Assembly (NCBI GenBank): GCA_030272155.1
Contig: CP126192.1
Span: 3,444,501 to 3,508,500, forward strand
Direction of reading: 5' to 3'
DNA length: 64,000 nucleotides
Origin: Tetradesmus obliquus
Lineage: Eukaryota > Chlorophyta > Chlorophyceae > Sphaeropleales > Scenedesmaceae
In this document: in pieces, positions 1-11,998 of the stretch
Layout: every line of letters begins with the position of its first letter
Numbering within the stretch: position 1 is the first letter of the stretch
Position numbers and translations under genes: made by a program
The notes under the pieces: generated by a model
Databases searched by the model: none
Seen by the model: the letters and a program-made list of their open reading frames with translations, nothing else
What the model was told of the DNA's origin: nothing

Positions 1-3000
1 CTCGTACAGACAGCAGGGACAAGGAGCACGGCAGCAGCACCAGCAGCAGCAGCAGCAGAGTGGCCAGCAGCCAGGCCGCTGCTGCTGCGCCTGCCAGGCC
101 AGCTGTGGCAGCAGCTGCTGGAGGGACGCGCGCGGCGCCTGGTGCCTTCCGCGGCGAGCGGTCAGCAGCAGCTGCTGCTGCTGCTGACGATGATCCCATC
201 ATACTCGCCCATGAGGTGTGTGCCACGTGTGGCGACGTGGGCCATGTGGCTGCTGTCTGCAAGGAGCGCTTCTGCTCGCAGTGCAAGCGGTACGGGCACC
301 CAGATGGCAAGTGCGACAACGCGTGCCCCAACTGCGGCAAGATGCACAGAGATGGCCACCCCAAGTGGTGTGGCCCAAGGGGGCCATGCTTCGGGTGCGG
401 CCTGTGGGGCCACGAGAAGATCGTGTGCCCCGTGCTTTTTGCACAGGAGCGCTGCACGCGCTGCAAGTTCCGCGGCCACAGGGTCAGGGACTGCCCCGGC
501 TACTGCACGCGCTGCGGCAAGCACGGGCACTACAGCGAGCACTGCGCGGCAAAGCCGTGCCCTGCCTGCTTTGGCTTTGGCCACGAGTTTGGCTCACCAG
601 AGTGCGGGCAGCAGAGCAGCAGCAGCAGGCGGCCGCCAGTAGCAGAGGCTGGCAGGCCAGGCAGCGGCAGCAGGGCTCCGCAGCACGGCGCAGCAGCAGG
701 TGGTGCAGCAGCAGCAGGCGCAGCGCGCCCCGCTGTGCCGGGCGCGGCAGCGGTGCCAGCAGCAGCAGCAGGCCGCGTGCCGTTCAAAACGAACAATGCG
801 CGGCTGCTGTCGGGCGAGCCTAATGAGGAGCAGCGCAGCATGTTCTTAAATAAGCTCTTTAACGCCAGGTCCCCGGCGGTGCAGGAGTACGCGATGGGCC
901 TGTTTGACCAGCACAGCAAGGTGGCTGTGCTGGCCCGGCTGCAGCCTGCTGACCTGGCGCAAATCCTGGAGCAGCAGGACCCTGTGGCCACCCTGGAGGA
1001 GGTGTATGGGCACTTTGCGGTAGGCAGGATGGGCAGCAAGCAGCCGAACAACCTGCTGCCTGCAGGGCTGCGTGCGTTTGAGGAGGCGCTGCCGCCGCGG
1101 CTGCGGGCGCAGCTGAAGGGCGGCTGGGACAGGGCGAAGAACTGGAATGACGTGGAGCAGCAGCTGGAGGCCGCAGTTGGCAGCTGGGGCAGGCCCGAGC
1201 GCGATGCGTTTGATGAGGCAAAGGCGCGCGCGCGGCAGGCCTCGTTTGACGCAGAAGCAGCGCTGAAGGAGCAGCAGCAGCGGGAGCGCGCGCAGCAGGA
1301 GACAAAGCAGCAGGCGCGGCAGCAGCAGCAGCGAGAGCGGGAGCAGCAGCAGCAGCAGCAGCAGCGGGAGCAGCTGGAGCGCCGGCCATCAGGCTCCGGC
1401 GAGCTTCGTTCCAGCAGCAACGGCGGCAGCAGCAGCACCAGCGCCTGGCCAGCACCGGGCGAACCTGCAGCAGCAGCACCGCGACCACCACCAGCAGCAG
1501 CAGGAGGTCCGCCTACGCCTGCTAAGGTCAGCTTTGCAGCAGCATCTCAGCAGGCCCAGGAGCAGCCGGCTGCTGCTATGCAGCAGCCTGGTGAGCCAAT
1601 GCAGCAAATGGGCGCAGCAGGCATCAGCGTGCTACCTGTAATGCTGTCTGAGCAGCCCGGCTACCACCAGCAGCCTCCCATGCAGCCGTATGCAGGCATG
1701 CCGGGCCAGCCAGCACCCCAGGGGCAGCCCTGGGCGCCTGGCATGCCTCCGCCAGGGCAGCAGCAGCCGCAGCAGTTTGGCGGCATGGAGCAGCAGGAGC
1801 TGCCGCTGCACGCGTTTGCTGGCGACCTGAAGCCGTGGATGATGTGGCACAAGTATGGTGCCTCGCGGGCCATCACTGAGCTAGTGGCAGACGAGGGGCT
1901 GCGCCGCCACCTGCTGGAGGCTGGCGTGGCCCCTGCACTTGATCTACAGGTGGCGCCGCTGCTCAGCGATGTGGTGAAGGGCATCTTGAAAGACATCCAA
2001 GCTAGGAACGAGGCTTTCAACGACAGCCTGCTGCAGCTTGCGGAGCTGGTGAGCGTGGCCGTCAAGGCGGGGCCAGCGCTGCCGCCGCCCATGCCCTCGC
2101 CTGCGCCTGTGGCTGCGCTGCCGCCGCACCTACAGGGCAGCTACCAGCAGCAGCCGCAGCCGACTGTAGCGCACATGCTGCCGCCACACCTGCAGCACCA
2201 CCACGCGCCACAGCAGCAGCAGCAACAGCAGCCGCCGATGTGGCAGCAGCAGCAGCCAGCGGGCGATGACGATAGCGATGAAGATGATTTGATGAATCTA
2301 CTCACTGGCTCAGCCTCAGGAGCAGCAGCAGCAGCGCCTGGCGGCCAGCAGCAGCCAGCATGGGGCGGCGCAGCAGGCCAGCAGCAGCAGCACGGCGGGC
2401 CGGGCTCGGAGTTTCCAGCGCTCGGCGTGGAGCGCGGCAGCGGCGGCGGCGGCTCCCGCGCTGCTGTTCCTGGCGTGAGCACTGCAGGGCTGGCCAATCA
2501 GACCGGCGAGTACAACTGCTTCCTGAACGTGGTGGTGCAGTGCCTGTACAACTGCCGCGACTTCCGCAACAGCGTGTGGGAGCTGCCCGCCTACGTGGCG
2601 ACACATCCGGTGGTGGTGGCAATGAAGCAGCTGTTCCTCTCAATGCAGAAGGCCGAGGAGGCTTGGCAGCCGGGCGGCGAGAGGTGCGCTGCGGCGGGTG
2701 CTGTGCAGGCGGGCGCGGGGACGGGTGGGAGAGCAGGGGTTGGGCTGCCTGATGTGGCTGGCCATGGGCAGCTGGCTCAGTGCATGTAGATGGCTGTAAA
2801 TGACCAGGCAAGTGCAGGTGGCTGGTGCCTGTACCTGTGTGTTTAGGGTGCCAGATTTCTGTGGGCAGGCTTACTGGGCAGCTTTGCAACACCATGGCTG
2901 CAACCCACGTACTGTGCCGCACCCCGTTGCTCGCTCTGACGCCTGCTGCTGCCTCGCTCCACCCCCGCCCCACCCGCACCCCGCAGGATTGTGGTGAACC

Positions 3001-5180
3001 CCACAGAGCTGCGCGAGGCGCTGGACTGCGAGACGCACTTCAAGCAGCAGGAAATGAACGACGCCATGGAGCTGCTGGACACGCTGTACGAGTGCTTCAG
3101 GAAGGCCCAAGGGGCCGGCAGCGTGCAGGGCAGCCGCGGCGTGCTGGTGGACAGCGTGTTTGGCCTGCTGGTGAAGGAGGCGGTGGCATGCAGGTGCGCT
3201 GACAAAAGGTGGTGCAGTTTCATGTGCTGCTGTGTCTGCTGTGGTGCGCCAGCCTGTGTTGAAGGAGGCGGTGGCATGCAGGTGTGTTGTGATGAGGGGT
3301 GGCGGCTCGACACATGGGCCTGGCAGCGCCGGTGTGGCACATGCAGGCTTTGCTGTACCTGCCCTGCTGTGTCACCTCTTGCTTGACAAGCGAGCCAGGC
3401 GAGAGCCGTCCGGTCATGCACTTTGGCAGCACGTCATTATTATGCATTCCTGCATCTGGCCCAACCAAAGCACCCATCTGTAGTACCCTGAGACTCACTG
3501 CGCTGCGCCGTGTTGCTTTGTCTTCCTGCTGCTGTGCGCTGTTCCCCCCCCCCCCCCCCTGCGCAGGCAGCCCAACTGCGGCAAGCGCACGCACGTAATC
3601 GGCGCGCACTGGGAGCACCTGCTGGTGGTCAACAGCATGGCGCTCACCTTTGCTGCATATGATGCGCCAGGCGGTGCAGACATGGGCCGGCTGCTGCGCA
3701 CGCTGTTTGACCAGGAGCAGAAGATGTGCGACAAGGACGAGGGAGGATGCGGCACGCAATACGTGAGCGGCAGTTTGTGTGGTGCTGAACAACACAACAT
3801 TGTTATGTTTGGCCAGCCGCGAGCTGCGCAGGCGTGTGATGCTGGGTAGAGGGGCGCGGTGATTGGCAGTGTCCACAGAATGGGGTATGCGCTGGGCTCT
3901 GCAGTGCATGGATTCGGCAAACAAGCAGACTATGCACGCACACGGGTGGTCCGGCGGCAAGGGCTTCCCACACCACTGCACTCAAACACGCACTCATGCA
4001 TCGCATTCCTGTCCTGCACACCACTTTCGTGCCACCAACCTCACTCACAGCACTGCGCTGCCCCCTGCTGCCCTGCTGCCACTCCCTGCTTCTGAATGTG
4101 TACCTGCAGCCGCCGGAGCGCGCCTGCGAGGCAGCGCCAAAGGTGCTCACGCTGCAGCTGGTGTGGAACCAGGACGTGGCTAGCAGCGAGATTGAGTCAG
4201 CACTGGCACATGTTCAGGAGCACGTGGACATCAACCCACTGTATGCTGGCGGCTGCGACGCAGCAGACACGACATACGAGCTCTCCAGCGCTGTCGCCTA
4301 CTACGGCCAGCACTACATGGCCTTCGTGCTCAACACCAAGCTGCACACCTGGCTGCTGTTTGATGATGCCAGCGTGAGCGTGGTGGGCAGCTGGCAGGAC
4401 GTCATCCGCAAGTGCACCGCAGGCAAGATTCAGCCTAGCGTGCTGTTCTACCAGACAGTGGACCTGGCAGCTGTTGCTGGCGGCGGCGCGCCTCCAATGC
4501 AGCAGCAGCTGCAGCAGCAGATGCATGCGCCAGGCCCAATGCATATGGGCATGCCAGCAGCAGCAGGCGGGCCTGGGGGCGCACCCTGGGCTGGGCCGGC
4601 AGCAGCAGCAATGCCTGCCGGCGGGCCGCCACACATGGCCATGTCTGGGCAGCTGCAGCAGCCGCACCAGATGTACCAGCAGCCGCTGATGCAGCAGCAG
4701 CAGCCAGTGCCTGTGGTGTCCGCTGCGGGGCCGTACTCACAGCCGCCGCCACAGCAGCAGCAGCAGCAGGGCGGCTGGCCAGCAGCAGGCCCACCAGGCG
4801 CTACTGATGGCAGCGGCCATGGCGGCAGCTGGCACACAGTGCAGCAGCCGGCCGATGCAGCGGCTGCATGGAGCAGTGCTCCGCCTGCTGCTCCTGCAGC
4901 AGCAGCACCGCCACCACAGCAGCCGCACCCTGCTGCTGGCGCAGCGCCTAGTCAAGGCGCAGCACAGCAGGCGCCTGCTAAGGTAGCTTGGCCGGGTGGC
5001 CCAGGCAGGGGTGGTGCCAACCTGGCTGCTGTTGCCATGAGGGCCGCAACAGGCCAGGCAGCCAGGCAGCCTGGCACTGCACCTGGCGGTGGCAGGGGCA
5101 GGGGCCCAACCCAGACAGGCCCTCCGCCTGGCAGGGGTGAGGGGCCACATGGCGGCAGGGGCCCTGGCGGCAGGGGGTGA
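1..5180 (+). CDS. Zinc-knuckle ubiquitin carboxyl-terminal hydrolase (USP/UCH family), 5' partial
   Basis: The visible exons are 1-2683, 2987-3193, 3567-3762 and 4110-5180, encoding at least 1384 aa. The frame is open at the left edge, so the start lies outside the window. Seven CCHC-type zinc knuckles (for example CATCGDVGHVAAVC, CTRCGKHGHYSEHC) lie at about 210-610. A Q/A-rich linker and an alpha-helical stretch (790-1200) follow. The Cys box of a USP domain is at about 2480-2560 (GLANQTGEYNCFLNVVVQ). The His box is at about 4290-4450 (YYGQHYMAFV, then WLLFDDASV). Nucleophile Cys, His and the late Asp are therefore all present. A zinc-ribbon-like segment (PNCGKRTH, then GGCGTQ) sits between them. 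The best family match I know is the plant At3g47910-type UCH-related protein, which lacks knuckles. The C-terminus is Q-rich and ends in RGG repeats, suggesting RNA binding. The predicted role is deubiquitination. The acceptor at 4109/4110 is the least certain junction. Confidence 0.85.
3173..3284 (+). repeat. Duplicated exon end plus splice donor in the USP intron
   Basis: The 24 nt at 3173-3196, which are the last coding bases of USP exon 2 plus its GTG donor, recur without change at 3261-3284 inside the following intron. The copies are 88 bp apart. Using the second donor would lengthen the exon by 88 nt and shift the frame. Confidence 0.85.
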
Positions 5181-5972
5181 GGCTGATGATCGTGCTGCTG
5201 TGCGCAGCAGCAGGGGCAGGGGATGTGGCGCAGGCAAAGCGCACTGGGGTGCTGCATGTGTCGTGTGTGGCATGTTGAGGCAAGCACACCAGCAGCAGCA
5301 GCACGCCAGCAACGCGAGGCTGTTCTGGATTCAAAGGCAGTAGGTGTGTTGTGGGCTGGCAGGCAGCAGCGCGTGCCGGCCATGGCAATGACCAGGGCAG
5401 GGCTCGGCAGGCTTGGATGAGGTGGCAGGGGAGGGCAGGCTGTGTGTGCGGTACTGGCCAAGCCACGGCGTTGGCGCGGTTGCGCTGCCAGTGCTGGTGG
5501 AGCGATGGGTAGCTAGCTGGCTACTAAATGCATATGCAGCAAGGCATTCAGTACAATGTGGCAATGTTCCCTAAGCGTGCACAGGCGCTAGGCCAATAAT
5601 TGTTGGGAGACGCGCAGCAGCGCCCCACAGGCAGCCTTGCTGATGCAAGACGTGCGTGTCAGTATTGTTGTACAGTGCTATGTGTACAGGTGAGGTGGGG
5701 CCCCATTTGGGGTGGGTTATAGGATGTGGGCGATGTGTGGCAATGTGATGCTGTCTGTACTGCGGGCAAGCATGCCACTGGCAGGCTGTGCGGCGGCTGT
5801 GCTATGTGCGTGCCGTGGAGGGTTGCCAAGGATTGCCTCCGGATCCCTGCCTGGGCCATTGTTGCCGTTGCAGTGGGGGTTGCAGGCTGCCGCAGTCAGC
5901 GGCTGTCCAGGGCATACTGGTCTGCAGATATCAGCAGCCGCAGGATTGAGCACGCGGCGAGTAGAAGGCATG

Positions 5973-5977
5973 TGTAA
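5973..5977 (+). terminator. Candidate TGTAA poly(A) signal of the USP gene
   Basis: TGTAA is the usual chlorophyte poly(A) signal. This copy lies about 800 nt after the stop; a second copy is at 6189-6193. Transcript ends would be needed to choose between them. Confidence 0.35.
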
Positions 5978-6832
5978 CTCAACAGGTGGCTGCTGAGACT
6001 TTCTTGTCGGCTATTGGAAAGTGTCGGAGCTGCAGCTACGCTGTGCAGAAACCTTTGATCGCATAGGTGATGAAAGCAGCAGTACTGGTACAGTCAGAAC
6101 CTACACCACGGTCTACCCAGGACTACTTGAAGGCCGGGGGGCAGGGGTCACAGGTGGTCCCGCCATTGGACCCCTAACGACCCTGCCCTGTAACCTTCTC
6201 TGTGCCTACAGGTGAGAACTTCGCATGATGCTATGGTGCCGGGCAGCCGTGCCTACATGAGCAGCCCACCACTCGGAGTGCCAGGAGACTTTGGCGGGGG
6301 TCTTCTGGCTCAGCATTGCTTGAAGGTGCACAGCTGTGCATGACCAGCGTGCTTCGGCATCCTGGCTTTGTCTAGAATTCGTCATTTTACAGTCAACAGC
6401 ACACAAGTAACAAAAAAAACAGCACACAGTGCAGTGACAGTGCATGGTTCTGCAAGCTGCCCTTTCAACATCATTCTGAATGTCTCCATGTGGGGCAAGG
6501 GCACTTGCACAGACGAGAGCTGTGCATTCCTGAAAAGGCCATGCTGCTGCAATGTGATCCAGCACGTGTGACGGGTGTTGTCAGCTGGCAGGTTTGCTGG
6601 GCGAGAGGGGCTGGCACACAACAGCAGGAGATGCAAGCCTGCAAGGTGATGCTGCTGCTTCTGCTGCCCGTATGACCTTGTAGTAACGATTTACCTCACA
6701 TAAGAAGCTGGAATCAAACCCTGTGCACGGGGCGTAACGGCAGGCACAGGGCGTAATTGTTAGGCGTAGTGTCACACACGCGGCGTAATCGTCACATCGG
6801 GCAGGTCATGCACCTTCCTGCCCAGTAACCGG

Positions 6833-6840
6833 ATTAAATA
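6833..6840 (+). promoter_or_regulatory. TATA-like box
   Basis: ATTAAATA lies about 55 nt before the ATG at 6894. That spacing suits a TATA element with a 20-30 nt 5' UTR. This is inference from position only. Confidence 0.35.
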
Positions 6841-6893
6841 CCCTGAAACAAAACGCTGAAAGACAAATCTTCACCTTCAGTACTTTCTACTCC

Positions 6894-7971
6894 ATGAAAG
6901 CATCGCTCGAACGATTTCGCAAACTATCGGAAGTTCCACCTGCACCCAGTTGTTGGAGGCAGCCACTGGCGTCTACTGACCGTCACGCACTTGAAGTGAG
7001 TCCAACACAAACCATGCTATACTTTCTGCAGCTGTGATGAGAGGCTGCAGCTCTCGCAGCTAGCACGACCTGTCGGAAGGACACGCGAAGGTCGCTCGCA
7101 TGCCGTGATGATTACTGTCCTGGTGTACCCACGCCTATGCATGCTGCTTTTTGAGAGCAGACAGTTGATTCTGTTTCTCAAGCAAACCGTGGGGCCCTGT
7201 GCGGGCGGTCCGAGGTATCTTGATGCTAGAAAGTTGCCATGTCACGTGTCAGCTGGCAGGCAACGGTACTGGTGTCTCGTTCTCCAACATACAAACTGAT
7301 CAACATGCCCCCCCTCCCCCCGCCTCCCTCCGGTTGCTGCCCCGTAATTGCCCTTGCAGGACAGGTCTTTCCAGGGTTGGTACGTCCAGTCAAGCAACAT
7401 GAAGACCCCTACTGCCATTGTGTATGCCGTGGTGGCCTGCCTGCTGGTATCGCTGCCCCATACGTACGGCCAACCGGTTGCAGACATTGAGGGCCAAGTC
7501 ACCATGACAGACCCGGTGGCTGCTACTACTGATCCGGTACCTGCCACGGCGGCACCTGCCATGGCCGAGCCTGCAGCAGCTGCTTTGGCTGCAGCTGCTG
7601 CAAGTGCTGTGCCAGACGACGCATGCCTCGACGCACTACTCAAGGAGATCAACAAGCGTGAGGCTATGACCAACAGTCGTGGCGCGTCCCCTGCATTCTA
7701 CTCTGCTTGGAAGAAGCGGTGGGCGGCATGTGGCGGTGAGCTTGCACCAACCTCACCAGCAGAGGTGTCTGTGCTGCAGGCAGCCGCGTGCAAGGCTAGC
7801 AGCCAGTCCCTGCCAGAAGCAGTGGGCATCGCCGCCACAAAGACATGCAACTTGGCTTGCTACAGGAACTCCTTGACGGATGGCGGCGTCCTGTGCAACC
7901 TGTATTGCGGTTTGTTCTCCAGATGCAACGCAGCTAAGGGACAGTGGGGCAAGTGCCAGAAGGTTGGGTAG
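6894..7971 (+). CDS. Unrecognised Cys-rich protein with one hydrophobic segment
   Basis: I do not recognise a family. The model is exon 6894-6995 (34 codons ending at a GTGAGT donor) and exon 7360-7971 (after a strong pyrimidine tract and CAG), giving 237 aa in frame. A hydrophobic stretch (TAIVYAVVACLLVSLP) falls near residues 50-66. In the long form it would act as a signal anchor. If translation begins instead at the in-frame ATG at 7399, the product is 190 aa and the same stretch is a classic N-terminal signal peptide. The mature part has an Ala/Pro-rich spacer and then nine cysteines, including CNLACYRN and CNLYCGLFSRC, suggesting a disulfide-bonded extracellular or lumenal domain. A TATA-like box upstream favours transcription through the 6894 ATG. 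The function is unknown. Confidence 0.6.
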
Positions 7972-8181
7972 TGACTTTCACCCGCGTCCTCCTTCACATC
8001 AGGCACCAACTGCTTTGACTGTTTCTGCACCTTGTCAAGATGCTTGCGGCATGATCTTGCTAGCCAAACTGAAGTCACTTTGAACTGCATTGTACTACAG
8101 CAGCTAGTAGCTGCCGTCATGTGGGCTCTGGCTGCAGCGCAGCGCTGTGCCAATCAACTGAGTGAATGCCCCCTCGCAGTA

Positions 8182-8186
8182 TGTAA
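8182..8186 (+). terminator. Candidate TGTAA poly(A) signal
   Basis: It lies about 210 nt after the stop codon of the Cys-rich protein gene, a typical 3' UTR length in green algae. Confidence 0.4.
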
Positions 8187-9307
8187 CACAGCACCGGAAA
8201 GGTGCGCGCCAGTGCATTCTACTGTGCAGGTTGCTGACATAACTTGTATGTCTGCTGTATACCGGAGAAGTAGGATGCGGAGCAACGTAGGCATGCAGCC
8301 AGCAGTGTCGCTGGTTACGCACAACAGCTGCAATACCGCTGCTGTGAGCTTGGCTGTGTTGTGAGTTGCTTGGATCCCAACCACGCAATGTCACTTGTGG
8401 GGCTGTCAATACAGCTGTGCTGCATTGCATGCTCCTAGGCTGGGTTGAGTTTGTAGGTTCAAATGCATACGTGAAGCATGTTGCCTCACCGAGCTTCCCC
8501 GGCTAAGCTTGGCTGTGCCAGTCTGGTGCCGGGGATATTCCGATGCCACGAGTGGTTGAGGTGATTGAGGTGATGGGGTTGCTATGTTGCTGGTGTGCTT
8601 ACGCCTCAAGAAACGCAGCAACCAGCTTTCTGGAAGGCTGCAGGATCCAGCAAGCTACTCATAGTGCTGGCACTGATCAGACCTTACACGCTTGAACGCT
8701 GCAGTCATAGCGTAGTTGTACATCATGCTATGATGGTATTGTGCTTCTTGAAAATGTGATGTTGCAGCGTCTGTTGTGCTATCACTGTACCTTCAACGCG
8801 CGCGCACAGCGGATGTTGTGTAGGCACTGTGTGCATAGCCTAGTAGCAAGGCTTAAGGAGCTACAACTTGGTGTCAGCCGCCAACAGCGGCTGCAGTGTC
8901 TGGTGCGCTGCCTGGGCCAGTTTGTTGCGCCTGCCAGGCGCCTGCGGTGCAGCCTGCCTGCAAGGCCTTTTGGCTGTTGCATCACGCACCGCATTGCATG
9001 CATGCATATGTGTAGCTCATGGGGTAGTCTGACAAGGCACACTGGCAGGCCTGCGTCATGAACATTGCTGTTGAAAGGAATAGGTGCTTGCGTAGTTGGA
9101 CTCTGGCTTGCTGCTGCCAGTGAGCAGTGTGAAAGTTGCAAGTACACTGTGCAGGTAACACACTTTGCAGGTAGCACGTGTGGCAGCTATCTGCCGCATC
9201 ACGCTGTCCGCACGGAGTACAGCCTGTAGAAACTGAGTTTGTAGCCTGAATCATATGGACTCCTGAAAACCAACATATTGTGCGATCAGTACATGTGTTA
9301 GTGTTGC

Positions 9308-9312
9308 TTACA
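9308..9312 (-). terminator. Candidate TGTAA poly(A) signal of the ankyrin gene
   Basis: TTACA on the plus strand reads TGTAA on minus, about 620 nt after the ankyrin gene stop. Confidence 0.35.
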
Positions 9313-9930
9313 TACAGCCAGCTGTACACAACAGCTGTGACACACTGGAGTGAAGCAGGCGATGCTGCCGCAGACAGCATGCGATGCAGCAGCAAACATG
9401 GGACATGTGCTATCGCAGCGCGGCACGTTCCAAAGTTGCTCCAACAAGCCATCAGTCAAATAATCAGACTCACTCCAACGATCAGACTTGTTCTGATGAG
9501 CTGGATGGTCCAGCTGCTGCAGCAGTAGGCGCGCTACGGGGAGGCGCCCAACATCGCGTTAGCCCAGCCTTGCGTATTGCAGCAAGGCGTGCATCCCTCA
9601 GCTCATGAAACACAGCAGCATACACCTGCCTGCTGCTCTTGCAAGATGCTGCTGCTGTTGCCATTGGAATGGGAGCTTGCACATGGGTTGTGACGCCTAA
9701 CCATCGCAGAACGTAATCCTAGGTATCTACGCCTTTTAAATGCATTCACAAACTCTGCCAACACAAATGCCAGCTGCAACAACTGCAGGGCACTTGCATG
9801 CACACTAGTGTAGCACTCCACAGGCATCCTCGGTGCCAGCAGCTGTAGCCGCACAGGGTAGCCAGTTGCTGTTGCTTTGGAGCCATGCAAAAGCCACGGT
9901 AGCCACTGGCACACCAACTGTACTGCATGT

Positions 9931-10196
9931 TCACAAATTGAGCTGCTTCTGTGCTGAGGCCGCCAGCTCAGCAGCAGCGCTGCTGCCGCCACCGCCCGCT
10001 GCTGCCTGCTGCTGCTCCTCCAGTGCCTGCTCCATGTCTTCTTCCATGTCTGCATCATCAGCCGCTGCTGCTGCTGCTGCCGAGGAGCCTGCTGCTGCTG
10101 CTGCATCAGGCTCTACCTCCTCCACTTCTACCTCTATGCCAGCTCCCGTGTTGCAGCTGTTGATGGCTTCCAAGATGGCCTGAGAGAGCGCAACAG

Positions 10197-10229
<33 letters not shown>

Positions 10230-10464
10230 CATGCCATCGTTCACACTGTGAGTGCCGGGTGCAACATCTGCAGGCACAGTACTGCACTTCATGCCCAGCC
10301 AAGCCTGCGACCGCACACCAGCTAGTACACTGCTTGCTGCTTCCTGGACTCTGTGCGATCTCTGGTGCTGCCGATGCACTGCACTGCTGCTGCGCTGCTG
10401 CCATGTGGCAGCTCACCGTGAAGTCCCTGGAGATGGCCTCATCAACAGGAGTGCGCCCGGCACT

Positions 10465-10526
<62 letters not shown>

Positions 10527-11998
10527 GTCACACAATTATGTACACAGGTGCACAGCGCGTCTCTACGGGGAGCTGGCAAGGAGTTGCAGCGAGCAAACAC
10601 AAATGAAACAGACACCTTAGACAGAGGCATGTCAGCTGCGCACGTCTGACATGGCAGACAGGCATTGGTTCTACTGAGAGCACCGAGAGCTCCAGCAGCA
10701 GCAGCAGCAGCAGCCGCATGCTACTCCAGCCGCCACTAGCTACTGCTGTCGTGCCAGCTGCAGCTGCAGCTGCGGGAAGCAGAAGCTGCCACTGCCACAG
10801 CTTGCTGCTGTTGCTGCTGCTGCTGCCAGTGCGCGTTCTTGGTTCTGCTGCTGTCGCTGCTGCTGCCGCTGCTACTGCCGCTGCTGCTGGCTGCTGCTGC
10901 CACGCACTTGTTCAGCACAGCTGCGCTGGCGCCCTTTGCCAGCAGGGCCTTCACAGCCTGCAGGCACATGGGTGAGGTAGCAGCACCACGCGCAGCAGCC
11001 AACAACAGCACACGGTGTAGGAGGCTTGCGCTGCAACAGGCCAGGAGCCAAGCATGCACAGCAACACAGCACGCAATGACGGGCCCGCGCGCCTTGCATG
11101 CGCAACATGGCAGCTGCTGCTGCCGCTGTCAACCGCGCATTTGTGTGAGAATATCATGGACTCTTTGCTGCACTGCGCTGCAAGCCAGTGCCTGAGGCAA
11201 GGCATCACGCTGGACAGCAATGTGCGTGTGCACATGTACTCACACATACACAGTCCTGTCAGCAGCTGGCAGGCTGCATGGCTGCTGCCTACCTCTGTCT
11301 GGCCGTTGAGGCATGCCCAGTGCAGCGGCGTGTTCCCATCTGCATTCTTGACATCTGGACTCTGCAAGGTGAGGAAGAGGAAAAGGTGACAAAAGGCAAT
11401 TGCACCTTGCTGCATGCTTGACACAGATGCTGCTGTCGCACAAGCTGACCAGATAGCAATTGAAAACTGGTGAGGCCAACACAGCAGAGGTGATGACATC
11501 ATTGTGCATGCCATTCAAGAGCAACAGAGGAAGGTGCTGCCGGCTTGCAATCTGCTACTTGAAGGAACTAGGCCGCACCGCTCCAGCCTCCAGCAGCAGC
11601 AGCACGATGTCCACATGGCCATTTGCACATGCCATGTGGAGCGCTGCAGGCAGGCAGGGGCGGCAGGCGCGCACAGCAAGAGTTGCAGCCACACACGCGA
11701 GCAACACAACCAGCTGCTGTGAAACCTATTGAGTTTAGTCAGGGGTTGTTTATGGTATAGATTTGCTGTTGTCTTTCTGATGCAGCAGCAGGCGGCCGCT
11801 ACAGCTGCGGTTGCCAGCGTGCTGCCGCTGCTACTGCTGCTGCTGCTGCTGCTGCTAGCAGATCTCACCCGTGCGGCCGGCACTATCTTGCCCATCTACA
11901 GATGCTTTTTCTTGTATGGCAACCTTGACATCGTCTGTGTCACCGTATCTGGCGCTGTCTATCAGGAATTCAAGGAGTTCTTCTGCTGTAGCCCCCAT
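9931..11998 (-). CDS. YAR1: Yar1-like ankyrin repeat protein
   Basis: Six exons: 11998-11869, 11643-11579, 11361-11293, 10957-10908, 10462-10417, 10179-9931; 202 aa. All phases agree. The N-terminus (MGATAEELLEFLIDSARYGD) leads into ankyrin repeats with the consensus pieces ALHMACANGHVDIV, NTPLHWACLNGQTE, AVKALLAKGAS and AGRTPVDEAI. The C-terminus is acidic (EVEVEEVEPD, DADMEEDMEQ) with poly-Ala. Size, repeat number and acidic tail match the yeast Yar1 family, which escorts ribosomal protein Rps3 (uS3) and protects it during 40S assembly. The role here is by homology. It is divergent from the RAD6-like gene across 473 bp. A 20-unit CAG run (CTG on the coding strand) sits immediately before the exon 5 acceptor. 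Confidence 0.85.
10465..10525. repeat. (CAG)20 microsatellite at the ankyrin gene exon 5 acceptor
   Basis: 61 nt of uninterrupted trinucleotide repeat. On the minus strand it is a CTG tract ending in CAG, which is the splice acceptor, so the repeat replaces the normal polypyrimidine tract. Confidence 0.9.

Larger units (their letters stand above)
5181..6893. other. Intergenic: USP 3' UTR and upstream region of the next gene
   Basis: I see no gene with splice-consistent coding sequence here. The left part is presumably the USP 3' untranslated region, with TGTAA poly(A) signals at 5973-5977 and 6189-6193. The right part holds the promoter of the 6894 gene. Confidence 0.6.
7972..9930. other. 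Intergenic: convergent 3' regions
   Basis: This is the 3' flank of the 6894 gene (TGTAA at 8182-8186) and of the minus-strand ankyrin gene (TTACA, i.e. TGTAA on minus, at 9308-9312). I found no supportable exon or RNA gene. Confidence 0.55.

Noticed and set aside
530..1438. Long minus-strand frame of about 300 codons opposite the USP gene
   Set aside because: It is the antisense of zinc-knuckle and CAG-rich coding sequence; Cys/Ser-rich composition with no motif.
6695..6780. tRNA-like B-box (GGTTTGATTCC on minus)
   Set aside because: The flanking bases cannot form a T-stem, anticodon stem or acceptor stem.
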